Shown one piece after another: positions 5,748 through 12,345 of a stretch of DNA of 12,345 nucleotides; the first letter of the stretch is position 1, and each line of letters begins with the position of its first letter. A program made the position numbers and the translations under genes. The notes beneath the pieces were generated by a model. The model ran no database searches. It saw only the letters and a program-made list of their open reading frames with translations, and was not told where the DNA came from. This DNA is from Ramicandelaber brevisporus (Eukaryota; Kickxellomycota; Ramicandelaberales; Ramicandelaberaceae), in the NCBI GenBank assembly GCA_025201865.1, contig MU603275.1:1-12345 (forward strand), given 5' to 3'.

Positions 5748-8474
5748 TTAAATTGTGGAAAAGAGTGAAGGGATAGAATCGAGGTTAATTAAAGTAGGCA
5801 ACAGTGCAGCGCTGGATTGATTGCTATTCCCGCCATTATTGCTGCTGTTGCTGCTATCCGAAGAGGCGTTGCTGTTATTGCCAGTTCCAGGTAAAGAATT
5901 GAATATGGCATCCAGTTCGTTCATAATGTTCGAGTCAACCGGCGGCGTAACCTGAGAAGTAGATTTGTTGGCGATGTAGCCAGACACTGGCTGTATAGCT
6001 GCACCAATCTCATCAGTGTTAAATAAGGCTACGTCTGTTGTAGTTGTCGATGATGTTACATCTGTTGTATTCTGTGGTGGGAAGAGCAACCTGAGTGCGT
6101 TATCAGTGATGCAAGAATGTTCAGGCACTGCTGATTTATCAGCTTCTGGCACAGAGAGTATGGATGCCAGTGACGCTGAGAGTGTTGATGGCGGCAGCAG
6201 CATATCACTCGTGGCAAATTGTGTATGTGACAGCTGGTGGGATGGAGGCGGTAACGATGTCAGCCAGCTATTGAACCAGTCCGGTAGCATAGCTTGATCA
6301 GCTGTTGAAACAGCATTGTGTGAAATGCCCAAGCCCTGTGCATTGAGATCATCAACCGACTGTGCCTCAGTCTGTATTTGTACCTGAGGCTGTCGCTGAA
6401 GAAGCTCTATATAACGCTGCTGATATTCATTTGTTGCCATTGTTGTTGTTGTTGTTGTTGTTGCTGCTGACTGCTGCCCACTGCTATGCTCAATGTCGCT
6501 TTTTGAGTAATTAACCAATGGCATTAAACTGGAGTTTGACTGTACCAAGTCTTTCAATTCCTTCAATTCCTTCAATTTCTCATTATTACTCATTTCTTCC
6601 ACTTCCTTTTCCAAAATCTTCTTTGACTGTTCTTCCAAAAACTTTATTCTCATACTCTCATACTGTCTGATGTAAAGCAAAGGATCATCCGCAAACAATG
6701 GAAGCAGTAAATGAAAGACTCCTTCAATTTTGGCAAGTGCAACTGCGCGTTCAAATGGAATCCAGACTCCTTTAAGAGGCATTGCGCCAATACGAATAAC
6801 TTTGCGACGCTTTTCATTTTTAAGGATTCCATCTCGTCGACCACGCGTCATTCGTGTAATATTCAGTAACTTTGTACCATTAATCATGTTGTTGTCCAAA
6901 CGGCGTGTTACAATGTAGTTGCCATTTAGTGTCTCTTCACAATCATCTCCATTCAGACAGCCACTGGTGTTATTGTTATTGTTACCACTGTTATTGTTAT
7001 TGCTGTTGTTATTGCTATTGCTGCTAATGTTACCACGACCATTGGATATCGATGATACTGATGTTACTGATAATGATGATGATGAGGACTGTTTGTGAAT
7101 GAGATTATAGCGTCGCGAATCATTAGTGGATGAGTTGTTGCTTCCGAGAATGCTAGCTGAAGTTGGAGCTGGTTTTGAGCCATAAGTTAGTGGAATTTTG
7201 CTTGGATCAACTGAAATCTGCACACAATCAACTCTCTCTTCATCCCAGCGATATGACGTCAATCGATGGAAATGACGAATATCCGATGGAATGTCAAGTT
7301 CTGATGGATCTTCAATAATGTCAATTGGTATATACTGCTGCTGTTGCTGTTGTTGCTCTTGAGGCTGTTGTTGCTGAAGCTGACACTGCTGCTGCTGCTG
7401 TGAGTTAGATGAGAACACTTGGTGCATCAAAAGTGGAGGAATAACATCATCAACTTGGGTCTTCTGTGGCTGCTGAAGGTCTGTAGTAGCCACTGATGCT
7501 GACAGTGGAGTGTTCATGGTTGGAGTCAGCTGTTCACCAACATCTGTAAAACATGACTGCAATCTGCCAGCTGTTGCAAGTGATGGCAACTCAGTTCCAT
7601 CTCCACTTCCAATACTACCTGCACTGCAATCATTACCATCCTTGATAAATGTATTTGTCTTCTGCGGTCCAAGTCCAAGTCCAAGTCCAATACCATTATT
7701 CGTAGTTGGATTGAACGTAGCGTGGCTAATTGACAATCGATGCCTCGGTCGACTGCCGAGTCCAGTGCCAGTTCTTCCCGTATGATGTGGTCCAGCTCGC
7801 ATCGGATTAAACAAAACTGGCGACATGGCTGAAGTCAAAGTTTGCGAAGTAGCACTGCTTGGAGTTCCTAATATGGCTGCGGCTGTAGCTGTAGCTGTAG
7901 CTGTAGCTGTAGCTGGTGATATGGCTGATGATATGGCTGATGATGGAAGAGCCAGTGATTGCATTCCGAGCAAAGCTGGAGACAGCCCGGATGTAGCAAT
8001 AGAGAGGCGTTTGTTGTTGCGACTTCGAAGCGTACCACTACGGCTATATGGATAACTATGATCCGATGCTGTATTTTTTGATGTACTTGTAGCTGGATTT
8101 GTAGATGTGGTTGTCATTGTGAATGCACTCAAGTCAGCTGAATCTTCATGAACTGGAGTATCAGGCTGACAGTGGCCATCTGTGTAAATGGACGAGGAAG
8201 ATGGTGCGCTGATGAGTGAGTCAAAGACAAGTGAACCAAAGTGATCGCCAATTGTGGCGCTACCAACAGCATCAGCATAAGTAGTAGAGGTAATACCAGT
8301 GGCAGCAACAGTGGCAGTAGTTGATGTGAGCATATTGTCAAAAATAGACGATGAGTGGTGCGATGATTGTTGCTGTTGCTGCTGTTGCTGCTGTTGTTGC
8401 AGTGGAGACAAAGTGTTTGATTCTGTAGAGTGAGAAGATGTGGCGAATGGAAAGGTCAGGTCGAGAGGATCCAT
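5748..8474 (-). CDS. StuA-like APSES transcription factor
   Basis: A 908-residue sequence-specific DNA-binding regulator of the fungal APSES family (StuA, Efg1, Phd1/Sok2), which control development, morphology and differentiation from the nucleus. The diagnostic block is at 518-601: [33 protein letters not shown] and [11 protein letters not shown], all strongly conserved in StuA-type members. A likely first strand of the same domain, [17 protein letters not shown], lies earlier at 404-420, separated by about 95 Ser/Asn-rich residues. A Lys/Glu/Leu-rich segment at ~603-650 is probably a coiled coil. The flanks are low complexity: poly-Gln at 26-36 and ~359-381, a Thr-Ala repeat near 189-198 and Asn/Ser runs near the C-terminus. 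The ATG is preceded by an in-frame TGA at 8487-8489, so the start is secure. No intron is required. Family assignment is firm; orthology to StuA itself is inference. Confidence 0.92.
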   Translation of the reverse strand: MDPLDLTFPFATSSHSTESNTLSPLQQQQQQQQQQQSSHHSSSIFDNMLTSTTATVAATGITSTTYADAVGSATIGDHFGSLVFDSLISAPSSSSIYTDGHCQPDTPVHEDSADLSAFTMTTTSTNPATSTSKNTASDHSYPYSRSGTLRSRNNKRLSIATSGLSPALLGMQSLALPSSAISSAISPATATATATATAAAILGTPSSATSQTLTSAMSPVLFNPMRAGPHHTGRTGTGLGSRPRHRLSISHATFNPTTNNGIGLGLGLGPQKTNTFIKDGNDCSAGSIGSGDGTELPSLATAGRLQSCFTDVGEQLTPTMNTPLSASVATTDLQQPQKTQVDDVIPPLLMHQVFSSNSQQQQQCQLQQQQPQEQQQQQQQYIPIDIIEDPSELDIPSDIRHFHRLTSYRWDEERVDCVQISVDPSKIPLTYGSKPAPTSASILGSNNSSTNDSRRYNLIHKQSSSSSLSVTSVSSISNGRGNISSNSNNNSNNNNSGNNNNNTSGCLNGDDCEETLNGNYIVTRRLDNNMINGTKLLNITRMTRGRRDGILKNEKRRKVIRIGAMPLKGVWIPFERAVALAKIEGVFHLLLPLFADDPLLYIRQYESMRIKFLEEQSKKILEKEVEEMSNNEKLKELKELKDLVQSNSSLMPLVNYSKSDIEHSSGQQSAATTTTTTTMATNEYQQRYIELLQRQPQVQIQTEAQSVDDLNAQGLGISHNAVSTADQAMLPDWFNSWLTSLPPPSHQLSHTQFATSDMLLPPSTLSASLASILSVPEADKSAVPEHSCITDNALRLLFPPQNTTDVTSSTTTTDVALFNTDEIGAAIQPVSGYIANKSTSQVTPPVDSNIMNELDAIFNSLPGTGNNSNASSDSSNSSNNGGNSNQSSAALLPTLINLDSIPSLFSTI
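6672..7265 (-). other. APSES DNA-binding domain with internal low-complexity insertion
   Basis: The conserved core is coded at 6672-6923. A segment matching the family's N-terminal strand (W410, D411-E412, C417, Q419) is coded at 7209-7265. The DNA between them codes for Ser/Asn-rich sequence with no counterpart in typical members, where only two or three residues separate these elements. Confidence 0.6.
7882..7911 (-). repeat. 6-bp tandem repeat (gctgta, 5 units) coding Thr-Ala
   Basis: Five perfect gctgta units on the plus strand give an alternating Thr-Ala stretch in the APSES protein. Confidence 0.85.
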
Positions 8475-9168
8475 TTCGTGTATTGATCAAAGGTTGTTGT
8501 ATCTGTTTATAGAAGGCAAAAGGGGGGAAAGGAGGTCAATAAGTGGACCAACTTCTTCTGTGCGAGAGATGAGAGTGGGTCAGAGCAGAGTGGGTCAGAG
8601 CAGAGTAGAGCAGAGCAGAGTAGAGCAAAGTAGAACAGGAACACGAAGTCAAGGGGGTGAACGAGGGAGGGAGAGAGGGAGAGAATACGAGTGTGTAGTG
8701 TTTATTTTTTTTGTGTATGTGTGAACAGGTGAGTGTGAGTCGTTTGTGGATGGTGTGCGTAATTAGGTGTGCTGGTGACTATCTCCAGACTCCAGACTCC
8801 AGCCTTGACTGAATACGCTGCCTCCTATTATACGATTTTAGATGGACAAAACAAAGCCTATTCAGACACTCCAGGGATGAGCTTTTCTTTAAGGAGTCTT
8901 TCAGGAACTAAATTGCAAATGAGGAGTTGGTATTATATTGAATCGTTTGGTTGAGATTAACATTGGAAGCGTAGAAGAGTAAACTACGTTGTGTCAGAAT
9001 TGACCTCCATGACATCAGTCACATCACGTTGCATATATATTGCTTGATTTCCATTTGTTTTTTTTTGTTTTCTTTCCTGTATTGTATTTTTTGGTATTGA
9101 AGTCGCTTCAGAAGAAAGAGTGAATGAGAGTGAATGAGAGAGAATGAAAGGAATGATTAATGAGCACT
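8475..9168. other. Intergenic region: BCD1 3' flank and APSES gene promoter/leader
   Basis: On the minus strand the part nearest the APSES gene is pyrimidine-rich (about 8520-8700), as in many fungal promoters and leaders. TATAAA occurs at 8506-8511, only about 32 bp before the ATG, so it may be leader sequence rather than the working TATA box. A 15-bp repeat lies at 8573-8632 and a gcatatatattgc palindrome near 9031. Downstream of BCD1 there is no AATAAA, only AATACA-like variants. No gene is supported. Confidence 0.55.
8573..8632. repeat. 15-bp minisatellite, 4 units
   Basis: Two identical gagtgggtcagagca units are followed by two diverged ones (gagtagagcagagca, gagtagagcaaagta). The array lies 99-158 bp upstream of the APSES start codon, in its promoter or leader. 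Confidence 0.85.
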
Positions 9169-10107
9169 TTAGGAGTCGACAATGGTGTAAGATTCAGGGA
9201 CTCTTGTATGAATCTCGATTGATGGATACTCAATGATGGATGTTTTCTCGATGGCTTTATAGAATGGAACCGAAATGGGCAGCCTGTAGTAGAATTTATC
9301 TGTTGCTCTTCCGCCAGGTCTCTTCATTAGTGCCACAAAGGACTCGTCATGTTTAGGCTCGCTGTCATCTCCTCTGCTATTTGTTTCGCCAGCATTGTCG
9401 ACTACTGCTTCCTCTTCAGATGCTGCTGCCGTTTCAATTTGGCTCTTCTTCTCAATTATCTCTTCAATCGAGAGTTCATCTTTCACACCCGTCAATGTCC
9501 TCAGCCCATTTCCAATAGCTTTACCATCTTCATCAAACTCCGTAACATCGATAGTCCACATTATGCATTGTCTGTTTGGATTCCACTTTGACACATTTGC
9601 TTTCCTTCTTGACATTCCCAGCGGTGCCTGAATAATGCTCAATGCACTTCGCTGCTTGGCTTTCCTCACCAGCAAATCCCTCCTAAACGCGTGGCTACTC
9701 TCCTTCTCCATTTTGCTCTTTGTTTGTACCGACATCGCATTACTTTTACCACCATCATTATTACCGCTACTGATGTTGTCATTGTTGTTGCTGCCTTGTT
9801 GAAAATCACCTGTTCGAATGGCGCGCGCAGTATCCTCCAAGTATCCAATGTCACTCTGCATATCCATCTCAGTGAATGCTGACCGCCGAATGAAGTGATT
9901 CTTGGAACGAACGCCGGTGCAGCCAGTGTTGGATTTGTGGGCTTTGACACAGGCGACTGAGCAGGTGCAGGCGTTGCAGCCAGGGCAGCGGTACTTGGCA
10001 CTCGCGGCGCCGCAGCAGCTGCACGGAATGTCCGAGATTCGTGTGCTGTTTGCAGCGGCAGCAGCGGCAGATGAGCCTGTGTTTGCCTCTTTGTCTGAAA
10101 CGACCAT
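9169..10107 (-). CDS. BCD1: Box C/D snoRNP assembly factor BCD1 (HIT-type zinc finger, ZNHIT6 family)
   Basis: A 312-residue nuclear protein needed for box C/D snoRNA accumulation and snoRNP assembly, acting with the R2TP machinery on the Nop58/15.5K core. The N-terminal HIT zinc finger has all eight ligands in canonical spacing: C29-C32, C41-C44, C49-C53, H57-C63, within KYRCPGCNACTCSVACVKAH. The next stretch, FTEMDMQSDIGYLEDTAR, matches the segment that follows the finger in BCD1 and separates it from other HIT proteins. The C-terminal part (RATDKFYYRLP to IIEYPSIEI) resembles the conserved BCD1 tail. An acidic linker at ~225-255 and an Ala run at 14-19 are extra. The start is fixed by an in-frame TAA at 10114-10116. 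No intron is needed and the length is close to the family norm. Confidence 0.93.
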   Translation of the reverse strand: MVVSDKEANTGSSAAAAAANSTRISDIPCSCCGAASAKYRCPGCNACTCSVACVKAHKSNTGCTGVRSKNHFIRRSAFTEMDMQSDIGYLEDTARAIRTGDFQQGSNNNDNISSGNNDGGKSNAMSVQTKSKMEKESSHAFRRDLLVRKAKQRSALSIIQAPLGMSRRKANVSKWNPNRQCIMWTIDVTEFDEDGKAIGNGLRTLTGVKDELSIEEIIEKKSQIETAAASEEEAVVDNAGETNSRGDDSEPKHDESFVALMKRPGGRATDKFYYRLPISVPFYKAIEKTSIIEYPSIEIHTRVPESYTIVDS

Positions 10108-10145
10108 TTTTGTTTATTAAACGAAATAAATAAATTTTTGTGGTT

Positions 10146-10265
10146 TCATTCTTTTATTTCTTCGAGCAAATATCGTTTGGCGCGTGGATCGGATTGTAAT
10201 TCAGAGCGAGCGGATCCGTACGACATATATTGCGGGTAATTGGAGCCGGATGTTCCCAGTGTCAT
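10146..10265 (-). CDS. Possible 39-residue upstream ORF before BCD1
   Basis: ATG at 10263-10265 opens a 39-codon frame ending in TGA, 38 nt before the BCD1 ATG and on the same strand. The product is mixed-polar, with NYPQYMSYGSARSE in its first half and a charged end, AKRYLLEEIKE. It has no family I recognise. It does not look like low-complexity chance sequence, but its length is too short to judge. It could be a regulatory upstream ORF of BCD1, the last exon of a spliced gene (TAG at 10277-10279 could be an acceptor), or noise. AATAAA occurs on this strand inside and just after it. Confidence 0.25.
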   Translation of the reverse strand: MTLGTSGSNYPQYMSYGSARSELQSDPRAKRYLLEEIKE

Positions 10266-10430
10266 GCATTGTGGATGCTACATGGTCAATGCACGCGTTA
10301 TACCAGCGATGAATCCCCGAAGGACCTTATCGACAATTTACGACGACGATGTTCCGGTTTGCAACAATCGAGCCGCTTCAACGTTTTTTTTTTTGGAGGT
10401 ATGGGCCGAGGGATTAGCTGATTGGACGGG

Positions 10431-10526
10431 TCAATCCAAGGTGAGACCTTCCATTCGATAGGAGCCGCCAATGGCACCATCACGACGTCTACGATCATCA
10501 TCATCACCGTATTGGACCGGCGGCAT
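10431..10526 (-). CDS. Possible 31-residue small ORF, Asp/Arg-rich
   Basis: ATG at 10524-10526 begins a 31-codon frame that contains YGDDDDRRRRDGAIGGSYR and ends in TGA. It lies just after a CT-rich tract and CCAG/CTAG sequences on the same strand, so it could also be an exon fragment. I recognise no family. The charged block followed by a Gly-rich turn is unusual for non-coding DNA, but the evidence is weak. Confidence 0.2.
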   Translation of the reverse strand: MPPVQYGDDDDRRRRDGAIGGSYRMEGLTLD

Positions 10527-10621
10527 ACACTAGAACGTCTGGCAGCAAGGAAAGAGAGAGACATTAAAAAAAAAACGGAGTAAAGAGGAGGGTGTAAATG
10601 TACTAGTGATGCTTCTTTTTT

Positions 10622-11068
10622 TTAGTGGGTGTGGAGCAGCTTGCGGAACTCCTCGTAGGTGATGGAGCCGGAGCCAGAGACGTTGGCAGCCTCGATAAGC
10701 TCCTTGCATTCGCTCAGGGACAGGTCAGCGCCGGCGGCGTTGGCAACCTCAAGCAGGCTCTCGGCGGTGAGGTGGCCAGTGTGGTCCTTGTCGAACTTGG
10801 CGAAGGAAGCAGTGTACTCGTTGTCGTTGTCGTGGTCGGCGGCAATGGTTGGGCCAACGACAGCCAGGAACTGGTCGAAGGAGACGGCGTTGCCACCCTT
10901 GGAGACGGCAGAGATGAGCTGGTGGACCTGCTCGTCAGACTTGGCGGAACCGAGGGTTCTGAAGGCGGTGCTGAGGTCGGCGGCGCTGAGCTGGCCGTTG
11001 CCGTCCTTGTCGAGGGCAGCGAAGGTCTGCTTGACCTGGTCAATCTGGATCTCGGAAAGAGTAGACAT
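10622..11068 (-). CDS. Calmodulin-like EF-hand protein
   Basis: A 148-residue protein of calmodulin or myosin-light-chain size with four EF-hand positions. EF1 (20-31, DKDGNGQLSAAD) has good calcium ligands. EF2 (about 56-67) has lost its acidic ligands. EF3 (93-104, DKDHTGHLTAES) has Ser at the twelfth position, where Glu is expected. EF4 (129-140) starts with Asn and ends in the normal Glu140. It therefore probably binds fewer than four calcium ions and is not a canonical calmodulin; a myosin essential light chain or another calmodulin-like sensor is possible. The start ATG has AAAG before it. The frame stays open 48 codons further upstream to an ATG at 11212, but that part is leader-like CT/CA-rich DNA. 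Codons end almost always in C or G, unlike the kinase and APSES genes, which suggests high expression. No intron is seen. Confidence 0.88.
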   Translation of the reverse strand: MSTLSEIQIDQVKQTFAALDKDGNGQLSAADLSTAFRTLGSAKSDEQVHQLISAVSKGGNAVSFDQFLAVVGPTIAADHDNDNEYTASFAKFDKDHTGHLTAESLLEVANAAGADLSLSECKELIEAANVSGSGSITYEEFRKLLHTH

Positions 11069-11489
11069 CTTTACAAAATGGAGAGTAAGTGTGTAAGTGT
11101 GAATAGGTGTGTGTGTGTGTATGGAGAGCGAAGGTTGGGAGATATTGGAAAGAAGAAACAAGTTGGGAAAAAATAAGAGTGGAAGAGCGCGCAACAAGCG
11201 GAAAGGGGACACTTCAAATAGGAGAGGGGGCTGGCTCGTTGAACCGCAAAAACGTTTTTCGATATCATCGGAGCCAAGGCAGATTTTTTTAACTCTCGCT
11301 CCGGCCAGTCATACCCAATGACAGTGGTGGAAGAGGGGGGAGGTAGGGAGAGGAACGTCAATGCAATACAAGCGAAATGAGACATGCAAAGACCACGCTG
11401 ATATTCGCCTTGGCACTTCATCATTTAAAGGGTCGCCTTTTTATGAAAAGCACGCATTCTCTCGATTGCAATGATGTCAGCTGAGAACT

Positions 11490-11517
11490 AGCTACCCGGC
11501 AGCAGTCCGGGGGAGCT
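11490..11517. promoter_or_regulatory. Inverted repeat containing CGG-N7-CCG
   Basis: The sequence agct-a-cccgg-N7-ccggg-gg-agct can pair with itself. Inside it CGG and CCG are spaced by seven bases, the layout of binding sites for fungal Zn2Cys6 dimers. This is a motif match only. Confidence 0.3.
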
Positions 11518-11658
11518 CAAACAGAGACACATCCATTCAACAGGAAACATGACATCGAGGGTGTCAATGGATAAAAAAAAAAAACGAGCTTGTACTGCTC
11601 TCGGCGGAGCACCCGTAGCCAACAGTCGTGGTTGCCGTTGCACAGTAGCGGGAGAAGC

Positions 11659-11752
11659 GGTCTCCCTCTCTCTTTGTGTCTTTCTCTGTCTCTATCCCTG
11701 TCTGTCTCTCTCTCTCGATGGGTTTTCCCCCTTCCACTTCTTCTCTGAAACG
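11659..11752 (+). promoter_or_regulatory. CT-rich tract upstream of the Gln-rich gene
   Basis: About 95 bases of almost pure C/T on the plus strand, ending ~70 bp before the ATG. In fungi such tracts commonly lie just upstream of, or at, transcription start sites. Confidence 0.5.
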
Positions 11753-11824
11753 CGCCTTCGAACAACCGAACCTTTTATTCTCGAACCCGATCGCCCTCTG
11801 TCTTGTTCAAGCAAACGGCGAGGA

Positions 11825-12028
11825 ATGCATCCACAGCAGCACCAGCAGCACCAGCACCAGCAGTACGTCGACGATCGGTACGCGGCTGGCTCTTCGCTGA
11901 CCGGCGGTCGTCCGTTGCCTACTCTGCCTCCAGGCGGCGGTCGTAGTGGCGGTCATCCTGGTGTTGCTCATCAACAACAACCACCACCACCACAGCACTA
12001 TCAGCAGGGAGGTTACATGGTACATCCT

Positions 12029-12081
<53 letters not shown>

Positions 12082-12345
12082 TCATCCGCAGTACGCTGCA
12101 CACCCACAGCAGCACCCACAGCAACAGCCTTACTACCATCATCCTCAATATCAGCAGCCACCACATCCGTCTCAGCATCCACAGCAGCCGTATTATGGTA
12201 GTGGTGGTGCCCCGGTTAATCCGACCGCGCCTACCCCAGTGGCCGGCATGGTGCTACGTCAACACACTCCTCAATTCCGCTCAGACCAGCAACAGCAACA
12301 GCAGTATGGAGGAGGAAGTGGTGGTGGCAGCGGAGAGGGTCCAAC
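11825..12345 (+). CDS. Gln/His/Pro-rich protein of unknown function, N-terminal part (runs off right edge)
   Basis: The frame from ATG 11825-11827 is open for 173 codons to the window edge. It begins MHPQQHQQHQHQQYVDDRY and continues with Gly/Pro-rich sequence, a run of 17 Gln, HPQQ and HHPQYQQPP-type repeats, and a Gly/Ser-rich stretch at the end. The composition resembles the disordered N-termini of fungal transcription factors and RNA-binding proteins, but no folded domain is reached, so no function can be given. The start is the first plausible ATG after the CT-rich tract, with purine at -3. The antisense Ala-rich frame over the same DNA is a shadow of the CAG repeat. The tyrosine-containing Q/H/P repeats would suit a prion-like or condensate-forming region; that is inference. 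Confidence 0.72.
12029..12079 (+). repeat. Pure (CAG)17 microsatellite
   Basis: Seventeen uninterrupted CAG codons give poly-Gln in the right-edge gene. Other Gln runs in the window mix CAA and CAG, so this pure run is likely young or unstable. Confidence 0.95.

Larger units (their letters stand above)
10108..10621. other. Intergenic region upstream of BCD1, with two small minus-strand ORFs
   Basis: This 514-bp stretch separates the EF-hand gene stop from the BCD1 start. It contains homopolymer runs (T11 at 10384-10394, A10 at 10566-10575), an ACGCGT site (10293-10298), and on the minus strand a CT-rich tract ending in CCAG (~10540-10560), which could be a transcription start region or a splice acceptor. 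Two short ORFs (39 and 31 codons) are listed separately. The EF-hand gene shows no AATAAA here. Confidence 0.5.
11069..11824. promoter_or_regulatory. Shared divergent promoter region of the EF-hand gene and the Gln-rich gene
   Basis: This 756-bp stretch separates two diverging starts. The EF-hand side has a (GT)7 run at 11107-11120, which is CA-rich in the leader sense, and TTTAAA/CATAAAAAG-like sequences around 11425-11445. The other side has a long CT-rich tract. Between them are a G-rich patch at 11327-11353, a short inverted repeat at 11490-11517 and an A12 run at 11573-11584. No gene is supported on either strand. Confidence 0.6.

Noticed and set aside
10409-10445. Possible tRNA promoter boxes (TAGCTGATTGG followed by GGGTCAATCC)
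   Set aside because: The two boxes are only a few bases apart and no cloverleaf can be drawn around them.
10625-11176. 183-codon plus-strand frame over the EF-hand gene
   Set aside because: It is a shadow created by the G/C-ending codons of the EF-hand gene, whose calcium-binding loops are plain on the other strand.
11327-11353. Possible G-quadruplex in the divergent promoter
   Set aside because: The G runs are mostly of two bases with one long run, so only a weak two-layer form would be possible.
11807-12182. Minus-strand Leu-rich and Ala-rich frames over the CAG repeat
   Set aside because: CAG runs read in antisense give poly-Leu and poly-Ala; the plus-strand Gln/His/Pro frame has a start and stays open to the edge.

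Overview
The window looks like nuclear DNA of a fungus. The strongest evidence is a StuA-type APSES DNA-binding domain, a family known only from fungi. The genes are intron-poor, with very large exons full of poly-Gln, Asn/Ser, Gly/Arg and Pro tracts coded by CAG/CAA-type repeats. A large CDK12-like kinase with an Arg/Asp/Ser-rich region would fit an early-diverging fungal lineage, but that placement is inference.

Layout. Five protein genes lie on the minus strand, read from right to left. They are a calmodulin-like EF-hand protein (10622-11068), a BCD1-type HIT zinc-finger snoRNP assembly factor (9169-10107), a StuA-like APSES regulator (5748-8474), a CDK9/CDK12/Ctk1-type kinase (1236-5309) and, running off the left edge, a secreted basic Ser/Pro/Lys/Arg repeat protein (1-545). 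At the right edge a Gln/His/Pro-rich gene of unknown function starts on the plus strand (from 11825). It is divergent from the EF-hand gene and shares a ~0.75 kb pyrimidine-rich promoter region with it. Starts of the four other minus-strand genes are supported by in-frame stops a short way upstream of their ATGs.

The intergenic stretches (about 440-760 bp) hold TATA-like and poly(A) signals, pyrimidine tracts, short tandem repeats and a few candidate splice signals. The 514-bp stretch upstream of BCD1 also holds two small ORFs on the same strand. No tRNA, rRNA, CRISPR, transposase or viral gene was seen.

Functionally the genes are mostly housekeeping or regulatory: transcription elongation kinase, developmental transcription factor, snoRNP assembly, calcium sensing. 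Nothing in the order suggests a dedicated cluster. The most unusual items are the secreted GRSP/PKR repeat protein with many dibasic sites, the APSES domain that appears interrupted by ~95 low-complexity residues, the CDK with metazoan-CDK12-like architecture and an altered cyclin-contact helix, and the small ORFs upstream of BCD1.
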